Source of the DNA: DATEPR01 sp036491115
GTDB taxonomy: Bacteria; Actinomycetota; Actinomycetes; Mycobacteriales; Pseudonocardiaceae
Reading direction: 5' to 3'
Assembly (NCBI GenBank): GCA_036491115.1
Contig: DASXCQ010000105.1
Coordinates: 7,440-71,439, forward strand
Length of the DNA stretch: 64,000 bases
Within the stretch, counting starts at the first letter, position 1. Each line of letters opens with the position of its first letter. The translations under genes were made by a program, and so were the position numbers. The notes beneath the pieces are model-generated. The model saw only the letters and a list, made by a program, of their open reading frames with translations, was not told the DNA's origin and did no database searches. Below are positions 60,882 to 64,000 of the stretch, piece after piece.

Positions 60882-62488
60882 GCGCCGGGTACCGTGCTGC
60901 GAGTCCACGCCGGCACAACCTGCCCACCATGGTCGGAGTCGTGTGGCGCACGCGCCGGCGCGGCATCCTCGTCTGGGTGACCGCCCTCGCGGCCGGCATG
61001 ATCGGGACCGCTACCGCCGTCGCCGGCCTCTACGACACCCCGGCCAAGATCCACACCTATGCCGATGCGGTCACCTCCGGCAACGCACTGGCCGCGATCA
61101 ACGGCCACGTCGAGGGTATCGACAGCTTGGGAGGGGTGATCCAGGACGAGTTCGGGTTCCTGGCGTCGTTGCTGCTCCCACTGCTGGGCATCGCGCTGAT
61201 CGCTACATCGACGCGGCGCGAGGAGGAATCGGGCCGCCTCGAGACGATCCTCGGCGGCCGGATCTCCCGGTACCAGCCGGTTCTGGCGGCACTCGTGGTC
61301 GCGACAGCGGCGATACTCGGCACCTCCGTGGTGTTCGCCGCCGGACTGGCCTTGTGCGGAGTCCCGCTGTCCGGGTCGATCCTCTACAGCGCGGCGCTGG
61401 GCGCGCTGGCCTTCGTGTTCGCCGGATTCGCCGCGGCGTTGGCCCAACTCGTGCCGCACGCCCGCGGGGTCTACACGTGGGGCCTGATCGTGCTGGCCGC
61501 CGCATACGTCCTGCGTGGGGTCGGCGACACGACCGACGGTTGGTTGACTTGGCTGTCTCCGCTGGGGTGGGCGGAGAAGACAGCACCGTTCGCGGACGAG
61601 CGGTGGTGGGTGCTCGCTGTCCCGGCCGTCGCCGGTCTCTGTTTGAGCGGCGCGGCCGTGTGGCTGGCCGGTCGCCGCGATCTGGGCAGTGCTCTGCTGC
61701 GTGGCACGGCCGGCCCTGCGCGGGCGACCTGGCTGCGGCAACGGCCGATCGGCTTCGCGGCGTGGATCCACGGTCCGGCGACCGCAGGCTGGCTGGCGGG
61801 CGGGATCCTGCTCACGGTGATGATGGGCTCGCTGGCTCAGCAACTACTCGGCGCGATGGCCGACAATCCCGCGTTGGCCGAGGCAATGGGCATCAAGGGT
61901 GGCCGGCCACTGCGCGGCTTCGTCGCCGTGACCCAGCTCTATCTGGCGATCATCGGCGCCGGGTACCTCGTCCACGCGATCGGCACCCTCCGTGCCGAGG
62001 AGGCCGAGGGCCGGCTGGAGACCCGGCTCACCGGAACGCTCTCCCGGATCCGCTGGCTGGCGGCCCACGGGGCCATCGTCGCGGCTGGGCTGTCACTCAT
62101 CGTCCTCGGCTCGTCCTTGGCTCTGGCGCTGTCCACGGCCTGGTCGGTGGGAAGCGCCGACGAATTCGGCGTGATCATGAGCGCCGGCTTGGACTATCTG
62201 CCCGCGGACACGGTGTTCGCCGGTCTCGCGCTGGCCCTGTTCGGCCTGTGGCCGCGCGGCTTCGGGTTCGCCTGGGCGGCCTACGCCGCGGCGACCTTCA
62301 TCGCCTTCCTGGGCCCCGGCCTCGAACTCGCTCGGTGGGTGCGCGACCTTGCCCCCACGACGCATGTCGGGGACCCTCCACTGAGCGCGGTCGATCCGGG
62401 TGGCTTGATCGCGCTGGCTATCGTCGCCACCGCACTCGTGCTGGTTGGGTTCATCGCCTTCCGCCGCCGGGACGTACCACGAACCTGA
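60878..62488 (+). CDS. ABC exporter permease, fused double-length type
   Basis: 536 residues from ATG 60878, about 12 TM helices: two related halves in one chain. Each half has a loop with an acidic EE and GRLET motif (TRREEESGRLETILGGR near 110 and AEEAEGRLETRLTGT near 380). This is typical of actinobacterial antibiotic-exporter permeases of the tetronasin/polyketide type. With the single ATPase it forms a complete exporter for a hydrophobic compound. Confidence 0.9.
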   Translation: MSAGYRAASPRRHNLPTMVGVVWRTRRRGILVWVTALAAGMIGTATAVAGLYDTPAKIHTYADAVTSGNALAAINGHVEGIDSLGGVIQDEFGFLASLLLPLLGIALIATSTRREEESGRLETILGGRISRYQPVLAALVVATAAILGTSVVFAAGLALCGVPLSGSILYSAALGALAFVFAGFAAALAQLVPHARGVYTWGLIVLAAAYVLRGVGDTTDGWLTWLSPLGWAEKTAPFADERWWVLAVPAVAGLCLSGAAVWLAGRRDLGSALLRGTAGPARATWLRQRPIGFAAWIHGPATAGWLAGGILLTVMMGSLAQQLLGAMADNPALAEAMGIKGGRPLRGFVAVTQLYLAIIGAGYLVHAIGTLRAEEAEGRLETRLTGTLSRIRWLAAHGAIVAAGLSLIVLGSSLALALSTAWSVGSADEFGVIMSAGLDYLPADTVFAGLALALFGLWPRGFGFAWAAYAAATFIAFLGPGLELARWVRDLAPTTHVGDPPLSAVDPGGLIALAIVATALVLVGFIAFRRRDVPRT

Positions 62489-62632
62489 GGCCTCTCGATG
62501 GCGATACCGACGCCGGTGCGACTCGGGTCGGTGGTAGCCGTCTCGGTGCCGCCGCGGCCAACACGGGCACCGCCGGCTGCGGCACAGGGTCTGACGTGAC
62601 AACGGCAGCGCGGCACGGTAGAACAGCATCCG

Positions 62633-62686
62633 AAGCCTCCGGTGGGGTGGACTGACCTTGGTCGACAGCCCTCCTACCGGAGGCTT
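62633..62686. terminator. Long perfect stem-loop after the ABC operon
   Basis: AAGCCTCCGGT and ACCGGAGGCTT (11 bp, perfect) with a 32-base loop, followed by TTATC. It lies 145 bases after the permease stop. It could be a terminator; the loop is long, so a mobile-element end is an alternative. Confidence 0.5.
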
Positions 62687-63086
62687 TATCCCGTTGTCAC
62701 GCCGACACTCCGACAAACATCAACTTGTGATCCACATCCCTTGCCCACCAACACTTCCCGACCAGGTTGAAAACAGCTCCATGCAGGTCAAGCGACCGGC
62801 GTGTATTCGTGGATGATTCCGCCGAGTCGGTCGTGTCGGTGTGCCGTCGCGGATGCTGTCGGCGCGGCCTCGGCGGGTATGTCCGGCTATCTTTGGTGAG
62901 CGTGGTCGCGGTGCCACACCCAGGATCGCGACACATCCCGAGGACTGGCCGACAACGATCATCCACTCCCTCGGCCGGTCGTACACCCGGCTATCAACAA
63001 CGCGATCAAGATGATCGCGCCGCCTTGGGATGATCATGGCGGTGCCCCGAAGGGACTGAGCATCGGGGCACCGGTCCACTATGACA
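62687..63086. other. Spacer with no recognised gene
   Basis: 400 bases, lower in GC than neighbours. No domain or convincing start was found on either strand. Open frames here are short and have no family character. Confidence 0.4.
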
Positions 63087-63311
63087 CTAGGGGATCAGTG
63101 GCTGGAGCACCGCATCGAGGACACCGGACTCGATGGCCGAGGACAGGACCATTAACTGATCCGGGCTCAGTCGGATCTGCTGACCGAATTCATCGGCGAG
63201 GATGATGTAATAGCCCTCGGCTGCCTCCAGGTCCACCAGTAGTTCCGGATAGCGTCGGGATGGGGTCTCGGATGGACTGTCGGCATCCTCCACACTGTCT
63301 GTATGGTTCAT
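63087..63311 (-). CDS. Small hypothetical acidic protein
   Basis: 74 residues from ATG 63311. An acidic disordered start (SVEDADSPSETPSRR) is followed by a compact alpha/beta part: YPELLVDLEAAEGYYIILAD, then GQQIRLSPDQLMVLSSAIES. Composition and codon pattern look protein-like. No family recognised. Upstream frame extensions lack these features. Confidence 0.5.
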   Translation of the reverse strand: MNHTDSVEDADSPSETPSRRYPELLVDLEAAEGYYIILADEFGQQIRLSPDQLMVLSSAIESGVLDAVLQPLIP

Positions 63312-63555
63312 TGCAGTCTCTCGTCTGTGTGACCAGAAGTGGTTGTGCGCATCGCGGTCGGCTGAGGTTTGCGGGCCGCGGGCCTGCGTAACTCCCGTGC
63401 GAACCAACGTGATGGACCGCCACGAGCGCAGTCCGTGCAGGCAAAGGCACGCCGGCCAGTCGGTGGATGCGCGACCAGGTGTGGTCAGTACGGCTACGCA
63501 GGCACCAGCAGTTCGGAAGCCGACCGCCGCCGCAGCCCGCGGGCCCTGGCCCTGC

Positions 63556-64000
63556 TCAGGCCGTCGGTGTGGGGCGCAGGCTGCGCCGGCCACGAAGGAA
63601 CGCACCGAGACCGAACCCGAGGGCCAGTGCGGCCACGACGATGCCGATGCCACCCAGCCAGCGTGCGGTCCCATCCGACGCGGCCGCGGCAGCGGCGGCC
63701 GGTGTGGCGGAGGTCGAGTCGGCCGCAGGTGCCGCTGGCGCGCCGTCGTCGCTGGACGCGGCGGCCAACTCCAGGTGGGGCGTCGGGTGCTCGGGCTCCG
63801 GCTTGCCGGCCACGGTCGGCTGGTTCCAGTTCACCACGTCACCATTACTGTAGGTCTGTACGGCGGGCATGAGAAGTTCGTTGGTGTTGTCCGGCAACCC
63901 TTCCACGGACATGGCGAACTCCTGGAACTGGCCGGGCGCGATGCCGCCGCCCGCCGCCGCGGTCCAGGTGATCGACTTGACGGCCGTGGTCACCGTTTCG
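63556..64000 (-). CDS. YcnI/DUF1775 copper-site protein, C-terminal part (cut by window end)
   Basis: The last 148 codons of a protein that starts beyond base 64000. SITWTAAAGGGIAPGQFQEFAMSVEGLP (in sections) and DVVNWNQPTVAGKPEPEHPTPHL are the end of the DUF1775/YcnI domain, an extracytoplasmic copper-binding fold. An Ala/Ser-rich linker and a C-terminal TM helix (GIGIVVAALALGFGLGAFL) with a basic RGRRS tail anchor it outside the cell. The N-terminal His ligand is not visible here. Confidence 0.88.
   Translation of the reverse strand, partial: ETVTTAVKSITWTAAAGGGIAPGQFQEFAMSVEGLPDNTNELLMPAVQTYSNGDVVNWNQPTVAGKPEPEHPTPHLELAAASSDDGAPAAPAADSTSATPAAAAAAASDGTARWLGGIGIVVAALALGFGLGAFLRGRRSLRPTPTA

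Noticed and set aside
1..64000. CRISPR arrays, tRNA or rRNA genes
   Set aside because: No regularly spaced repeats were seen and no rRNA or tRNA signature was recognised by reading; a covariance-model scan was not possible.

Overview
The window is high-GC DNA with GTG starts, many TetR regulators, SARP regulators and F420-type enzymes, which points to a filamentous actinomycete (Streptomyces or Pseudonocardiaceae-like). The genus cannot be fixed from the sequence. No rRNA, tRNA or CRISPR array was recognised.

Layout. (1) 1-10.8 kb is a patchy accessory edge. It holds a decayed alpha/beta hydrolase and a decayed F420-type reductase fragment, an epoxide hydrolase, four TetR regulators, an MFS exporter, a DUF1275 membrane protein, and an aldo/keto reductase-dehydrogenase-TetR operon with paired operators. 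Remnants of IS5-, IS21- and IS3-type transposases lie among them. (2) 10.8-22.4 kb is one minus-strand run of 16 genes, most overlapping by 1-4 bases. It encodes an unusual reducing type II polyketide/fatty-acid system: an ACP, two KSs with intact catalytic residues, a truncated KS-like protein without the Cys, a chain-length-factor-like KS with Gln in place of Cys, a ketoreductase, two complementary hot-dog dehydratases, a double hot-dog thioesterase and an alpha/beta hydrolase. Three consecutive DsrE-like sulfur-relay proteins, a DsbA-fold isomerase, an SDR and a methyltransferase are in the same run. (3) 22.6-32.3 kb, mostly plus strand, holds tailoring and export genes: a LuxR-type regulator, a P450, a PhyH dioxygenase, an ABC-2 exporter with its TetR, and two separate F420-type oxidoreductase plus MerB-like (organomercurial-lyase family) gene pairs. 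(4) 33-50 kb is a regulatory and decaying zone. Three SARP regulators share one upstream DNA motif, and each lies near one of three Cys-rich ArsR repressors. Also here are a mercuric reductase (merA), a MerT-like small membrane protein, a 2OG oxygenase, a frameshifted methyltransferase, and remnants of a P-type ATPase, a PLP enzyme, an aminotransferase and a CCAEP-tail radical SAM protein. (5) 47.7-58.8 kb carries membrane and redox proteins of unknown role, two more small Cys-Cys membrane proteins, a Crp-type regulator, and an operon MerT-like/DUF427/radical SAM/Cys-rich methyltransferase/CDP-alcohol phosphatidyltransferase. (6) 59.3-62.5 kb is a TetR-controlled ABC exporter operon. The window ends in a YcnI-type copper-site protein.

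How it may fit together (inference). Regions 2 and 3 look like one biosynthetic locus making a reduced or polyene acyl chain, with a possible sulfur-transfer step and export. The MerB-fold enzymes are paired with flavin/F420 redox partners rather than placed in a mer operon. Heavy-metal genes (merA, ArsR repressors, MerT-like proteins, the broken metal ATPase, YcnI) surround the locus, so metal or thiol chemistry may be tied to its product or control. I recognise no described cluster with this full set.
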